Below, piece after piece: positions 17,168 to 28,500 of a stretch of DNA of 64,000 nucleotides. The notes below the pieces were generated by a model. It worked only from the letters and a program-made list of their open reading frames with translations, had not been told where the DNA came from and did not search any database. The DNA is from JBBDQZ01 sp040905705. Lineage in GTDB: Bacteria; Bacteroidota; Rhodothermia; Balneolales; Natronogracilivirgulaceae. The DNA is taken from the NCBI GenBank assembly GCA_040905705.1, contig JBBDQZ010000029.1:310001-374000 (forward strand). The letters are read 5' to 3'. Every line of letters starts with the position of its first letter. The stretch's first letter is position 1. Position numbers and translations under genes: made by a program.

Positions 17168-18245
17168 TCGCCAGGAATCAATTTTAATGGCTTTCGACAA
17201 ACTCACCACGCTGTGGGAAGCAGCTTGCGAGCAGTCAGCCGTTTCTTTTCAGATGTCCAGGATCGTGATTGTAGATGCCCATGTTCTGGCACTGCACAAA
17301 AGTGTTCTGGAACAAGCCTTTCCACCCAAATCGTCACGATATTTCGAAGTATCTCCGGGAGAAAATTCAAAAAGTACACATATGTGGAATCGAATCATCG
17401 ATTTTGCATTTTCCGACACTCTTTACAGAACCACTCCACTCATTGCTATTGGAGGGGGGGTTACCGGTGATCTTGCCGGATTTGCTGCTGCTTCTTTAAT
17501 GCGCGGTTTGCCACTGGTGAACATTCCCACTACGCTGCTTGCCATGGTTGACAGCGCTATTGGTGGTAAAACCGGAATAAACCATACTTTTGGGAAAAAT
17601 ACGATCGGGGCTTTTTATCAGCCCAAGGCGGTGCTGTTTGATACGGCATTTCTGGACACACTCCCGCAAAGGGAATGGCTTTGCGGGCTCAGTGAAATAC
17701 TTAAATACGGCTACATTCAGGATCCGTCACTACTGGATGATGCACCACAACTGGCCAATGGTTCTGTTAGAAATGCCGGCCTGCTCCGAAAAGTCATTGA
17801 AAAATCGATCAAAATTAAAACAGCAATTGTGAGTGCTGATGCCCGGGAAACCGGAAAAAGAGCGTTCCTCAACTTCGGACATACTTTTGCACATGCATTG
17901 GAAACTTTGGATGGATATCGCAATATCAATCATGGTGAGGCCGTATATGCAGGTATGATAGCGGCATTGTATGTATCACGCATAAAGGGTGCGACCGTTT
18001 CAGATCAGCTCTTAAAGAACTTAAGAACGCTCTACAATTTGGACATCCGGCCGTATGCAGAATCTGCCGACCATCTCGTTTTGCTGATGGAGCATGACAA
18101 GAAAAACCGGGATCGTTCCATACAGTTGGTGCTGCTGAAGGATAACGGTTCCCCATATATTGAAAGCATACAAAACCGGCAACTGCTTATCGATGCCTGG
18201 AATTATACATTCAACGTGTTGAGTAATAGAATAAATCAGGGTTAA
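17136..18245 (+). CDS. aroB: 3-dehydroquinate synthase
   Basis: Converts DAHP to 3-dehydroquinate, the second step of aromatic amino acid biosynthesis, using NAD+ and a divalent metal. Motifs are IGGGVTGDLAGFAAA (NAD binding), PTTLLAMVDSAIGGKTGINHTFGKNTIGAFYQP, the metal ligand region LSEILKYGYI, and NFGHTFAHALE and NHGEAVYAGM with the two metal histidines. The frame is open back to 17091, but the Met at 17136 is the better start because the residues before it match nothing in the family; it still lies inside aroK. Length from there is 369 residues, slightly longer than typical. Confidence 0.95.
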   Translation: MHQLPSLRIIDRQESILMAFDKLTTLWEAACEQSAVSFQMSRIVIVDAHVLALHKSVLEQAFPPKSSRYFEVSPGENSKSTHMWNRIIDFAFSDTLYRTTPLIAIGGGVTGDLAGFAAASLMRGLPLVNIPTTLLAMVDSAIGGKTGINHTFGKNTIGAFYQPKAVLFDTAFLDTLPQREWLCGLSEILKYGYIQDPSLLDDAPQLANGSVRNAGLLRKVIEKSIKIKTAIVSADARETGKRAFLNFGHTFAHALETLDGYRNINHGEAVYAGMIAALYVSRIKGATVSDQLLKNLRTLYNLDIRPYAESADHLVLLMEHDKKNRDRSIQLVLLKDNGSPYIESIQNRQLLIDAWNYTFNVLSNRINQG

Positions 18246-18312
18246 ACCTGATTTCGAAACACGTATTTCCACATACCTACAGACAAAATAAACTATTTCC
18301 CTATTACTTACT

Positions 18313-21300
18313 TTGTTTTATCGTTTTTTATATATCATCTGGCGCATTTTCTGGAGCAGTATGCTTGTTCTGCTTATTACGGTATTCCTGTTTTGTGGTG
18401 TTTTTTTTCTTATGCTTCAAACTCAGCCGGTTAAAAACCATTTGTCACAGGTTGTCGAATCATGGTTTAATGAAAATTTTCAGGGGACCATATCAGTGGG
18501 CGAGATTGGAGGTATACTACCCCTCAGAGCGAATATAAATGAAGTAACATTAACTTATAACGATGAGCAGTTGGCGTCATTTGAATCTCTGGGACTCAGC
18601 ATAGATCTGATCGCATTATTCAGAAACCACCTGACAATCAATGATATCTCTTTGGTCGAACCATCTGTTACGCTTCATATGAATGAAGGAGAAGAGCGTT
18701 TTACGATTGCGGATGCGCTGACCCGGCTGCCTGCAAAAATAAACAAGGAGACACACAGTACCTATTTCCGATCCATTGATATATATGCTCCGTTTATGCA
18801 GATCAAAAACGGGTCACTCCGGATTCAGAGCTTGTCAGACCATCTTGAGGATTTCCCAATGTCCATCCCATCCCGCGTTGAAAATATCAATACTGATATT
18901 TTTCTGGAGATCTCCTCGAATCAACGATATCTTGATATTTCTTTTCTTACCATGGACTTTCCTGAATTTAAGAACAAGCAACTGGCAGTTTCCGGTCAAA
19001 TTTATAACGACAGTCGTTATCTTGAGTTTAATGCAATGCATGTTCAAATGGGTGAGTCGCATATAGACTTTGATAGTGAATCGTCCGGTATCAACCTTCT
19101 TGAAGATGATCTGCGTGACCAATTCCTGAAGGCATCCTTTCTTGTTATTATGCAAGACGCCTTTCTTTCAGCTGAAGATATGGCCCTCATAATACCGGAT
19201 TGGTCGGACCAGTTTCCCGAGGTGCAATTGGCTTTTGAGGGGAATGGACAAAGCGATGCCATGAGCATGAGGAATACTGAAGTCCGATTAGGGAACAGTT
19301 CAATACAACTGGATGCAGATGTGCAGAATATGAACACATTAGATTCAATGAACTACAATCTGGACATAAAGGAGTTGCGCTTGGACCCATCAGAGCTTGC
19401 ATGGATGTTACCAGATTTGGATTCGAACATTTTCCGGGATGTCTCGTCACTTGCTATCAATGGACTTTTCAAGGGAAAAGGTGATTCGGCAGATATAGAT
19501 TTGAGCATCCGTATGCCGGAGGGAAGCATGGCTGCGGCAGGTGAAATCGTACTTGAATATCCATTCAATATAAATGCCATCTTGTCCGGGAGGGAAATAG
19601 ATCTCTCATCGATGAGTGTGTTCGGAGATATTCCAACACAAATAAATACAGATATTATCGTTAGTGGAGAGAGGATTGCTGAATCTGACCGATATTTTGA
19701 ACTTTCTATTGATCTTTTTGAGTCTACAGTTGGAAAAGTAGAACTATCCTCAGTACATATAGATGCTGAATATGAATTTAATGTAGTCCAGCATCAATTT
19801 TCTTTATCACGACAGGATCGTTTTCTTGAAGGGCAAGGACGTATCGATATGCAACAAACTGTGCCCAATATTGTCCTCACAGGAAATTCATCGAATTTGA
19901 ATTTGCAGGAAATCATCAGAGGCGATCAAATTCCCGAGACCGAGTGGAATATGAGTTTTGATTTAAACTGGCATGGTTTAACACCGGATGATTTTTTTGG
20001 GCGCATTATTATAGATGTGGATCCATCGCTTGTTAACGGCTCGGAACTTCAGGCACACCAGGTGTATCTGGACCTGAACCAGCCCGATAGCGAAACACGG
20101 TCATTGCGTTTGACCAGCTCCATGTTCGACCTGTTGATGGAAGGGGATATAAAAATTCCTTCCATGCTGAATTTAGCTGAACATTGGGGAAATTACTTCA
20201 GTCAGCACATCAGAGAGGAATTGTTTCTGGAATCTCCGGACATTTTCCTGTCAAGTTACGCAGAGAGTGATTCAACAATTGCCGACATGCTCTTGACAGA
20301 CACCTTACCAGCAAATTCTATTCTGACCGGATATGCCGATTCAACGGATGTATTACAATCGGAAATCTATTTGGAACTAAAAAATATCAACCTTTTGAAA
20401 TATTACATCCCGGGAATTCCTGAAATATCTTCAAATGCAATTCTTCAATTGCATTTGAATGCAGATGAAAAAGCGCTGGATTTACATGCCGATTGGCGTG
20501 ATTTACAAATGTTATGGAATGGCATCGCAACAAACCGTTCCGAAATCAGTGTGGCTACAAACTTCCGGTTTGATCAGCATTTTCGAAATTATTCCAGAGT
20601 TGATGTGAAACTCAATGTGGAAAATCTGGTTTATCACGACCAGGAGGTTGAGGGATTATCATGGCTGCTATCTGTAGAAGATGGATCTATCCTTAGTCAT
20701 ACAAGTATTGACAGATATGGAGAAAATGTACGATTTGATTCAGAATTACATGGACAACTTACCGATTCAATGTTAGTAGCTGAAATAAAGGAACTCGTGA
20801 TCGGTGACGATCTATATCTATGGCAAACCGATGCCACACCTGTATTACAATATGAGCATGACGGGCGCTTACGCATTGATGAATTCAAATTACTGAGCGG
20901 CTATGAAGAAATTTACTTAAACGGTGTATTCAGTGCATTGGATACAGACTCCGTTCAATACAGATTTGTGAATGTCGACCTGGAAAGGATTTCAAATATG
21001 ATCGAAGGAAAGCTGGAATTTACCGGAATACTTAATGCTGAATTTATTACACAAAGTCTTACACAGCTTCCTGTGTTCCACGGTTATCTGGATGTCGACC
21101 GACTTTCATTTAACACCCGGGTTATCGGGGATGTTCATCTGAATAGTGTCTATCATACTGAAAACGATCGTTTTGATACAGAATTATCGGTTTATACCGA
21201 CTCGGTCAAATATGCGGATTACCTTGAGCGTAATAATGGAATTGGTCAAAACATTTTTGCCAGGGGATGGTTCAAAAGGCCAAACCCGGAAAATATGACC

Positions 21301-22998
21301 GACTCCCTTTATTACTTTGACGTAGATGCTGAAGAGGTGGATGTCTGGGTGCTAAGCTATTTGATGGACAATATATTTGATTCCATCGAGGGAAAAGCAA
21401 CAGGTAAAGGGTATCTGACAGGCAATCTTGATTATATTGATTTCAACTCCGATTTCGAGATTTATGGGGCCACCGTACTTCCGGTCTTCTTTGGTGCGGA
21501 ATATATACTTAATGGTCCTGTATCGGTAAGCCGGGATGATGGTGTTCAGCTGCATCAATTGAATGTTCACGACCGGGGAAATGGAACCGGCGTATTGTCC
21601 GGCTCCTATTCCTTTAATGATTTTCAGGCCGAAAGACCTTTGGATATCACCCTCCGTATGGAAAATCTTTTATTTCTTAACAATTCCGACGGGCCCGACG
21701 TACCCTTTTTTGGCAGAGTACATGGTACCGGTATCGTCAATATCAGCGGAACCAATATATCACCATATGTAAGAACTATAGAACCCATAGAAACCACACC
21801 TGAATCGAACCTGTCCATACCATTAATGAACCAGGAAGCGGATGAGTATCGGGGACGTTTTATACGCTTTGTAAATGACTTCAATGAAGTTGATTTACAA
21901 AGACATACTGAAGTGAATCCCGAGGTACTCCAAAACATAGAGCGTAATTTTATGGAAGTATTCAGGCTGGATCTGCAGTTCATCGCCGCCGCTAATTCTA
22001 CTTTACAACTAATATTTGATCCGGTGACTGGCGAAATTGTTAATGCATATGGAGATGGTCGAATTCGTATTACCCTTGAAGATGAAACTCTACAAATGTT
22101 TGGAAATTTTAATATCAGTGATGGAGATTATCTGTTTGTAGGTGGTGATATTCTGACCCGAAGGTTTACTTTGAGAGATGGTGGAAGCATACGTTGGGAT
22201 GGGGACCCGGAAAATGCTTTGTTGAATATTATTTCTGTATATCGGGCAAGGCCGAATATAGCTCCACTTTTAGGGGCTGCTATTGATCAGCCGAATCGTA
22301 TACCGGTGGAATTGTTGTTAGAAATCACCGGGCCCATCGAGAACATTACAAATGACTTTTATTTTGAGTTTCCCAATGCTATAGATGCAACCCAGAATGC
22401 TGCCGTCCTTAATGTACTCAACAGTGAAGAACAGAAGCTGATACAAGCGACAAGTTTACTGTTTACCGGAGCGTTTATCTCCGGTGCTATGGTTGGGGAT
22501 AGCCAGACTCAAGAACTTGGCAGTACATTGCAGGCACGAGCCGGACAGGTCGGCATCAGTCAATTACTTTCCAGCCAAATCAATACCCTTTTGAGTGAAA
22601 ATTTGATTAACCTTGATGTCGATCTCAATCTATTCGGATTTGACCAGGCAGACCTTGGTATTGCGTTACGTTTGTTTGACGATCGGCTGGTGTTAAGACG
22701 GGAAGGGGAAGTCGGTGGCGAAGAAACAAATATCGGTGATCTTGGAGCAACGTATCGTATCAATCCCAATCTTTCAGTCGAAGTTTTCCATAGAAAAGAC
22801 CCTGTGCTTTTATCTATTCTCGGCACACAGGCCGATGTGGAAAATGTTAATGGAGTGGGTTTGGAGGCGCAGTTCCGTTTTAATACCTGGAAAGAATTCG
22901 GACAACGTATCTGGCAAAATGTCAGTACCGGATTTGGTCTGTGGGACCATGATCAGACTGAGCCGGGGCCCGAAGATGAGGTTACTTCGGCCAATTGA
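18313..22998 (+). CDS. tamB: Translocation and assembly module protein TamB (DUF490 family)
   Basis: A 1561-residue AsmA/TamB-like protein. One N-terminal transmembrane helix (about residues 10-35) is followed by a very long series of beta strands, predicted to form a hydrophobic groove across the periplasm, and a C-terminal DUF490 domain recognisable from GDYLFVGGDILTRRFTLRDGGSIRWDGDPENALLNI onward. TamB-type proteins take part in outer-membrane protein insertion with TamA and in phospholipid movement to the outer membrane. The upstream in-frame stop is at 18289, and no ATG lies between it and the conserved N terminus, so the start is either the TTG at 18313 (used here; it gives a positive flank before the helix) or the ATG at 18361, which would cut the helix flank. 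No tamA is adjacent. Confidence 0.92.
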   Translation: MFYRFLYIIWRIFWSSMLVLLITVFLFCGVFFLMLQTQPVKNHLSQVVESWFNENFQGTISVGEIGGILPLRANINEVTLTYNDEQLASFESLGLSIDLIALFRNHLTINDISLVEPSVTLHMNEGEERFTIADALTRLPAKINKETHSTYFRSIDIYAPFMQIKNGSLRIQSLSDHLEDFPMSIPSRVENINTDIFLEISSNQRYLDISFLTMDFPEFKNKQLAVSGQIYNDSRYLEFNAMHVQMGESHIDFDSESSGINLLEDDLRDQFLKASFLVIMQDAFLSAEDMALIIPDWSDQFPEVQLAFEGNGQSDAMSMRNTEVRLGNSSIQLDADVQNMNTLDSMNYNLDIKELRLDPSELAWMLPDLDSNIFRDVSSLAINGLFKGKGDSADIDLSIRMPEGSMAAAGEIVLEYPFNINAILSGREIDLSSMSVFGDIPTQINTDIIVSGERIAESDRYFELSIDLFESTVGKVELSSVHIDAEYEFNVVQHQFSLSRQDRFLEGQGRIDMQQTVPNIVLTGNSSNLNLQEIIRGDQIPETEWNMSFDLNWHGLTPDDFFGRIIIDVDPSLVNGSELQAHQVYLDLNQPDSETRSLRLTSSMFDLLMEGDIKIPSMLNLAEHWGNYFSQHIREELFLESPDIFLSSYAESDSTIADMLLTDTLPANSILTGYADSTDVLQSEIYLELKNINLLKYYIPGIPEISSNAILQLHLNADEKALDLHADWRDLQMLWNGIATNRSEISVATNFRFDQHFRNYSRVDVKLNVENLVYHDQEVEGLSWLLSVEDGSILSHTSIDRYGENVRFDSELHGQLTDSMLVAEIKELVIGDDLYLWQTDATPVLQYEHDGRLRIDEFKLLSGYEEIYLNGVFSALDTDSVQYRFVNVDLERISNMIEGKLEFTGILNAEFITQSLTQLPVFHGYLDVDRLSFNTRVIGDVHLNSVYHTENDRFDTELSVYTDSVKYADYLERNNGIGQNIFARGWFKRPNPENMTDSLYYFDVDAEEVDVWVLSYLMDNIFDSIEGKATGKGYLTGNLDYIDFNSDFEIYGATVLPVFFGAEYILNGPVSVSRDDGVQLHQLNVHDRGNGTGVLSGSYSFNDFQAERPLDITLRMENLLFLNNSDGPDVPFFGRVHGTGIVNISGTNISPYVRTIEPIETTPESNLSIPLMNQEADEYRGRFIRFVNDFNEVDLQRHTEVNPEVLQNIERNFMEVFRLDLQFIAAANSTLQLIFDPVTGEIVNAYGDGRIRITLEDETLQMFGNFNISDGDYLFVGGDILTRRFTLRDGGSIRWDGDPENALLNIISVYRARPNIAPLLGAAIDQPNRIPVELLLEITGPIENITNDFYFEFPNAIDATQNAAVLNVLNSEEQKLIQATSLLFTGAFISGAMVGDSQTQELGSTLQARAGQVGISQLLSSQINTLLSENLINLDVDLNLFGFDQADLGIALRLFDDRLVLRREGEVGGEETNIGDLGATYRINPNLSVEVFHRKDPVLLSILGTQADVENVNGVGLEAQFRFNTWKEFGQRIWQNVSTGFGLWDHDQTEPGPEDEVTSAN

Positions 22999-23091
22999 TA
23001 TGATATGAATATATTGGAATACAAGAATACAAAAGAGATTTCCCTAGTTTGATCTGCTTTTAACTCCGCAATACGGATACTTTAGAAATAA

Positions 23092-25284
23092 ATGAAGAAA
23101 CAGAAAATTCGGCTTGAAGACCTGATACTTGAGATGCTTGAGCGACATCCGAAGTCGTCGGTTGCCAAAAACACCTTGATGAGTGCCTTCAAATTGCCCC
23201 CCAAAAAAGGAGCTCAACTATTTGAAAAGGCAATAAGCAAGCTCTTAAATAAGAATAAAATCAGATTGAACAAAAAAGGTGAAGTTCGTTTAAATACCAC
23301 AAGTCCTGACGGTTCCACTGTGGAAGGGATTTTTACCAGCAATCGACGAGGCGTTGGTTTTGTCAGAGTTGACAATATGGACCAGGATGTTTTGATCCCG
23401 GCCAGATATACCAACACTGCTCTGGAAAAAGACCGTGTGCGAGTCACCCTTTTAACGGGAAAACGGAACGACAGAATCCAGGGCAAAGTCGTCGAAGTGC
23501 TCCAACGGGGTAAAAACTTTTTTGTCGGTACCTTTCAACAAGAAGGAAAGAATACGTATTTGATCATTCCTGATGAGAAATCAGCTCGAACAGAGTTTTT
23601 TGTTCATCCGGATAATGTGAAAGGTGCTCGTAGCAATGACAAAGTGACCTTCCGGCTGGTCGACTGGATTCATCCACGTTCTTTGCCTGAAGCAGAAGTG
23701 TTGGATATTCTCGGGAAAAAAGGAAGTAATAATGCAGCCATGCTTTCTATTCTTGCAGAAAACGAACTGGAATCTGCATTTCCTGCAACCGTGGAGTCTT
23801 TTGCTGAGAGTGTGGCCATGGAAATACCAGAGAAAGAATACAGACGGCGTAAAGATTATCGGGAGATGGAAGTGTTTACCATTGATCCTTTTGATGCCAA
23901 GGATTTTGACGATGCTATCAGTATAAAGGTTCTGAAATCCGGCAACTATTATCTTGGTGTTCATATTGCTGATGTGAGCTATTATGTACAACCTGGTAAT
24001 GTTCTTGATGATGAAGCTCGGGAGAGAGGAACCAGTGTCTATTTGGTCGACCGGGTTATTCCGATGCTCCCTGAGTGTCTTAGCAATGGAGTCTGTTCTC
24101 TTAAACCGAACGAAGACAAACTCGCATTCAGTTGCTTTATGGAGATTACTCCAGCCGGCCAACTTGCGGACTATCTGATAGAGGAAACCGTAATCAATTC
24201 GTCAAAACGTTTTACCTATGAGGAGGCACAGCAAGTGATAGATGGTGCTGAGAGTCCGTACGCCGATTCTTTACGAATGCTCGCTAAATTTTCAGCTATA
24301 CTCACTGAAAAACGTTTCCGGGAGGGTTCTATTAATCTGGATACACCTGAGCCACAATTTCAACTTGATGAAAAGGGCAAACCTGTTGGTGTTTATGTAA
24401 AAGACCGCCTGGCAGCTCATCGCCTGGTAGAAGAATGCATGTTAATGGCCAACAAGACAGTAGCACGACATATATCCCGTTTGCGAAAAGAAAAACCGAT
24501 GAACAGCCCAAAAAACAGCGTCAACGAGGATGATAAATACGGCAAATCCAATTATCCGTTTATGTACCGGATTCACGATAAACCCGATCCGGAAAAACTG
24601 AAAAATATTGCCGAAAATGTACAGCCGCTGGGAATAGATTTTGTCGTCAAAAATGAACACTTATCAGCATCAAAAATCAATACACTTATCAATGATGTAA
24701 ATCAAACCAATTTAAAATACACGATAAACGAATTAATTCTGCGCTCAATGGCCAAAGCGGTCTACAGCCCCAAAAATATTGGTCACTACGGCCTGGGATT
24801 TAACGAATATACACACTTTACCAGTCCAATCAGACGTTACCCCGATTTGATTGTGCATCGCCTGCTGAAGTCTTATGCTTCAGGGCTTCCCGGTTACCGG
24901 TTTCAGGAACTTGTTGAACTTGGTGATCACTGTAGTGATAAAGAAAAAGGTGCCGTCATTGCAGAAAGAGACTCTATAAAACTGAAACAAGTAGAATTTA
25001 TGTCGGAACGAATCGGTGAATCATACGACGGGATCATAAGTGGCGTTACCGATAAAGGGCTCTTTGTTATGCTGAAGGAAAGCTTTTGTGAAGGTATGAT
25101 TGCCATTCGGGATCTTGATGATGATTATTATGCTTTTGATCAAAACCGGCATCAGTTAAGAGGACGCAAACGGGGAACTGCTTACCGTCTCGGTGATGAT
25201 ATTCGTGTTAAAGTTGTTAGAACCGATATCGATCAAAGACAAATCGATTTTATCCTCGACAAAGTCCGGGAAGTTCAGGATTGA
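23092..25284 (+). CDS. rnr: Ribonuclease R
   Basis: A processive 3'-5' exoribonuclease that can degrade structured RNA. The 730 residues carry an N-terminal winged-helix-like part (1-65), two cold-shock domains (about 75-215), the RNB catalytic domain with IDPFDAKDFDDAIS (D265, D271, D273 and D274 are the metal ligands), and a C-terminal S1 domain (about 640-725: GESYDGIISGVTDKGLFVML). A hydrophilic insertion near residues 465-485 (EKPMNSPKNSVNEDDKYGKSN) interrupts the RNB domain compared with typical sequences. It follows tamB by 93 bases on the same strand. Confidence 0.96.
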   Translation: MKKQKIRLEDLILEMLERHPKSSVAKNTLMSAFKLPPKKGAQLFEKAISKLLNKNKIRLNKKGEVRLNTTSPDGSTVEGIFTSNRRGVGFVRVDNMDQDVLIPARYTNTALEKDRVRVTLLTGKRNDRIQGKVVEVLQRGKNFFVGTFQQEGKNTYLIIPDEKSARTEFFVHPDNVKGARSNDKVTFRLVDWIHPRSLPEAEVLDILGKKGSNNAAMLSILAENELESAFPATVESFAESVAMEIPEKEYRRRKDYREMEVFTIDPFDAKDFDDAISIKVLKSGNYYLGVHIADVSYYVQPGNVLDDEARERGTSVYLVDRVIPMLPECLSNGVCSLKPNEDKLAFSCFMEITPAGQLADYLIEETVINSSKRFTYEEAQQVIDGAESPYADSLRMLAKFSAILTEKRFREGSINLDTPEPQFQLDEKGKPVGVYVKDRLAAHRLVEECMLMANKTVARHISRLRKEKPMNSPKNSVNEDDKYGKSNYPFMYRIHDKPDPEKLKNIAENVQPLGIDFVVKNEHLSASKINTLINDVNQTNLKYTINELILRSMAKAVYSPKNIGHYGLGFNEYTHFTSPIRRYPDLIVHRLLKSYASGLPGYRFQELVELGDHCSDKEKGAVIAERDSIKLKQVEFMSERIGESYDGIISGVTDKGLFVMLKESFCEGMIAIRDLDDDYYAFDQNRHQLRGRKRGTAYRLGDDIRVKVVRTDIDQRQIDFILDKVREVQD

Positions 25285-25397
25285 ACTAATTGATAGCGTA
25301 AATTTTAATTGCAAATTATCCACTCATACTACCTTATTGCTATAAATTGCTTTTTCATATGCTCCTTTCATATCAGATAACCCTTATGATGGAGATT

Positions 25398-25414
25398 TCC
25401 GACACACAGTCGGA
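25398..25414. repeat. Perfect 6-bp inverted repeat in the rnr downstream gap
   Basis: TCCGAC (25398-25403) and GTCGGA (25409-25414) flank ACACA. It lies about 115 bases before the next gene and has no T-run after it. It could be an operator half-site pair or a chance hairpin. Confidence 0.3.
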
Positions 25415-25527
25415 TGATCAAACCATAGATGCGTTATCTGACCTTATGAAACATGAATGTTTAAACAAATAAAAATTGTATTATAAAGTGCTTATTTTGC
25501 TGAAGTTAATCGGATTTTTCCCTGCTT

Positions 25528-28500
25528 ATGATGCTACTCTCTTTGTTGTTTTTTAAGAAGAACAGACGACCACCGACCGTAAAGGCACTGATTGGTTCCC
25601 TTTTCTGTATTGCTGTTTTGTGTGGCCTGGTTTTTCTGTCGGATGCCCAGGCCCAATATTTTGGATTTGGCAAAAACAGGGTACAGTACTCGCAATTTAA
25701 TTGGCGTTTCATTCAATCCGAACATTTCGACGTCTACTACTACGATTCGCGAAACTATTATCTGGCTGAATTTACCGCTAACAGTTTGGAGGCCGCATAT
25801 GTCCAACTTAGTAATGATTTCCGGCACGAATTAAACGACCGGATTGCTGTCATAATCTACAATTCTCATAATGATTTCAGCCAGACCAATGTCGTGCCGT
25901 TACCGGTTGATGCAGAGGGGATAGGCGGCGTTACCGATAAGTACAAAAACCGAATTACCATTCCTTTTATGGGTCACTACGGTGATTACAGGCAAGTACT
26001 TCATCACGAACTGGTACATGCTGTTTTTAATGATATGTATTATGGTGGTACGCTTCAAGCTATAATACAAAATAACATACAGCTGCTTATTCCCACCTGG
26101 TTTGAAGAAGGCCTGGCAGAATATGTCTCCCAGGGATGGGACACAGACACAGACATGTTCATGCGTGAAGGAGTAATGAACAATTATATACCACCTATTC
26201 AACAAATGAATGGTTATATGGCTTATCGGGGTGGTCAGGCGTTCTGGAATTATATCGTAGAAGAATACGGAAGGGAAAAAATCGGTGAAATTCTGCAATC
26301 GATCAGACAGGCACGCAGTGTAGAGACCGGTTTGCGCCGTTCTTTGGGACTAAACATGTCTGAAATCAATGATCGTTTTCATGACTGGCTTCGCAGAGAG
26401 TATTTTCCGGAAATTACTATTCGTGAAGATCCGAGGGAAATCGGAAACCTCCTGACGGGTGACCGGTTCCGCAGGGCATATAATACGAGTCCGGCAGTCT
26501 CTCCAAACGGTGACCGTGTCGCAATTATCACCAATGAGCGTGGTTATTTTGATGTTGTAGTATTGAATGCCAGAGATGGCAGCCGCATCAAAACACTGAT
26601 AAAAGGGCAAGACAATGTGGATTTTGAAGAATTGAATTTTCTCCGCCCAAACCTGACCTGGTCTCCTGACGGGCAAAAACTTGCATTGTCAACACGTTCA
26701 GCCGGTTCAGTTGATATTGCCATTGTTGACTACCAGACTGGGGATGTTCGTAAAATTATATTTCAGCAACTGGATGCCATTGGCTCGGTGGCGTGGTCAC
26801 CTGATGGAGATAAAATCACATTTCAGGGCAATGACGGCCCTTATACCAATATTTATATATACAATTTTGAAACAGACGATTTCATAAGCGTAACAAATGA
26901 CGTCTTTAGTGACTGGGATCCATCCTGGTCTCCGGACTCACAATATATATTATTTGCGTCTGACCGCGGAGCACACACACATGTCAGTTCGTTTCGTACA
27001 AATTCCAATATTCTTTTGAATCCGAACCTGGCTCAAAGTGACATATACCGAATACGGATTGGGTCTGCACAGGCTACTCAACTGACCCGTACGCCTAATT
27101 GGAATGAATACCGCCCTATAATGACTCGTGATGGCCGGCTTATTTACATATCCGATCAAAATGGTATTCTCAATGTATATGAAATGGATCTTGATTCCAG
27201 ACAGAGTTACCCGCTCACAAACTTGATTACCGGAGTTATGCAGATGTCGATCAGTGCAGATGGCCGACTTCTGGCAATTAACTCCTATAACCGGGGATAT
27301 GTGCATATATTTACATTGGCTAATCCCTTCGAACGACGAATGAATGAAACTCTGGAACCAAATCGATGGGCCGAACGACGCCTCAGAGAGACCCCGCAAG
27401 AGAGAGTGCCGGCTATTGCTTTAGCTTATGATATGTTCTCTGAAGATCTTGAGCGAATGCAACCATCTGTATTGACTCGCCGGGCTTCTGCTATTGTTGA
27501 ATTATATAAACAAAAGCAAGAAGAGGCTTCGCTGTTGTCGGATGAAGAGGAAGAGGCAAATGGAGAGGAGCCGGTTGCTGAAGATACAACTGAATATGAT
27601 CCTGAAACCGATGTTATCGATTTCAGGAATTATGTATTTGGTGATGGTGTAGAAGATCTGATCAGAACCACACATGTAGAACTTGCGGAAGAGGACAGGG
27701 TGAACCGAACCGATGACGGAAGATTCATTCCGCGACGATACCGGCTTACTTTTTCACCCGATATTACTTATGGACAGGGAGGGGTTTCAACGTTTTATGG
27801 CACCTATGCAACAGCTGTCTTCACATTTTCCGATTTACTCGGTGATCATCGCATCAATCTGGTTACCAACCTCCAATTTGACCTCAGAAACAGTGATTAT
27901 GAACTGGGGTACGGATATTTTGCGAACAGGACAAACTATTTACTGAGATATTTTCATACATCTCGTAATTTCAGGGTCACGGTCTTCGATCAGGATGGTC
28001 CGGATATTGAACAGGTTCGTTTCAGGTTCTATGGTGCAGGCGCACAGTTCCAATATCCGATTAATAAATTTACCCGTATTGATTATGGGGTTAGTTTCAT
28101 AAACATTTCACGAGACCTGAGCCGGGTATTTGGCGGGTATTCGGCTACCGAGAATTCTTATTTTCTCTACCCGGAAGTAATTTTCACCAGAGACTTCACT
28201 CGCCCCGGATTTTTATCTCCTTTATCGGGAACCAGGTATGCCGTCAGTTTCACCGGAAGTCCGCCACTCAATTCTGATATGATTGGTTTTGCTTCAGTTT
28301 TGGGAGATATTCGAAGATATTTCCATCTTGGAATGGGTTATGTATTCGCATTTCGGGGCTCCGGAGCACTATCTTTCGGGCCGGACTCGCAAAATTTCTT
28401 TATGGGAGGCATACAAAACTGGATTAATTTTCGATGGGCGGAAGGCTCGCTTCAAACCGACCGGCTTGAAGATATATTTTTCACATTGCCGGCACTACCA

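Noticed and set aside
23581..24162. 193-codon open frame antisense to rnr
   Set aside because: Lies fully inside the conserved RNB coding sequence on the other strand; composition is that of a shadow frame.
25359..25472. 37-residue open frame upstream of the large metalloprotease gene
   Set aside because: No ribosome binding site and no motif; length is within chance.
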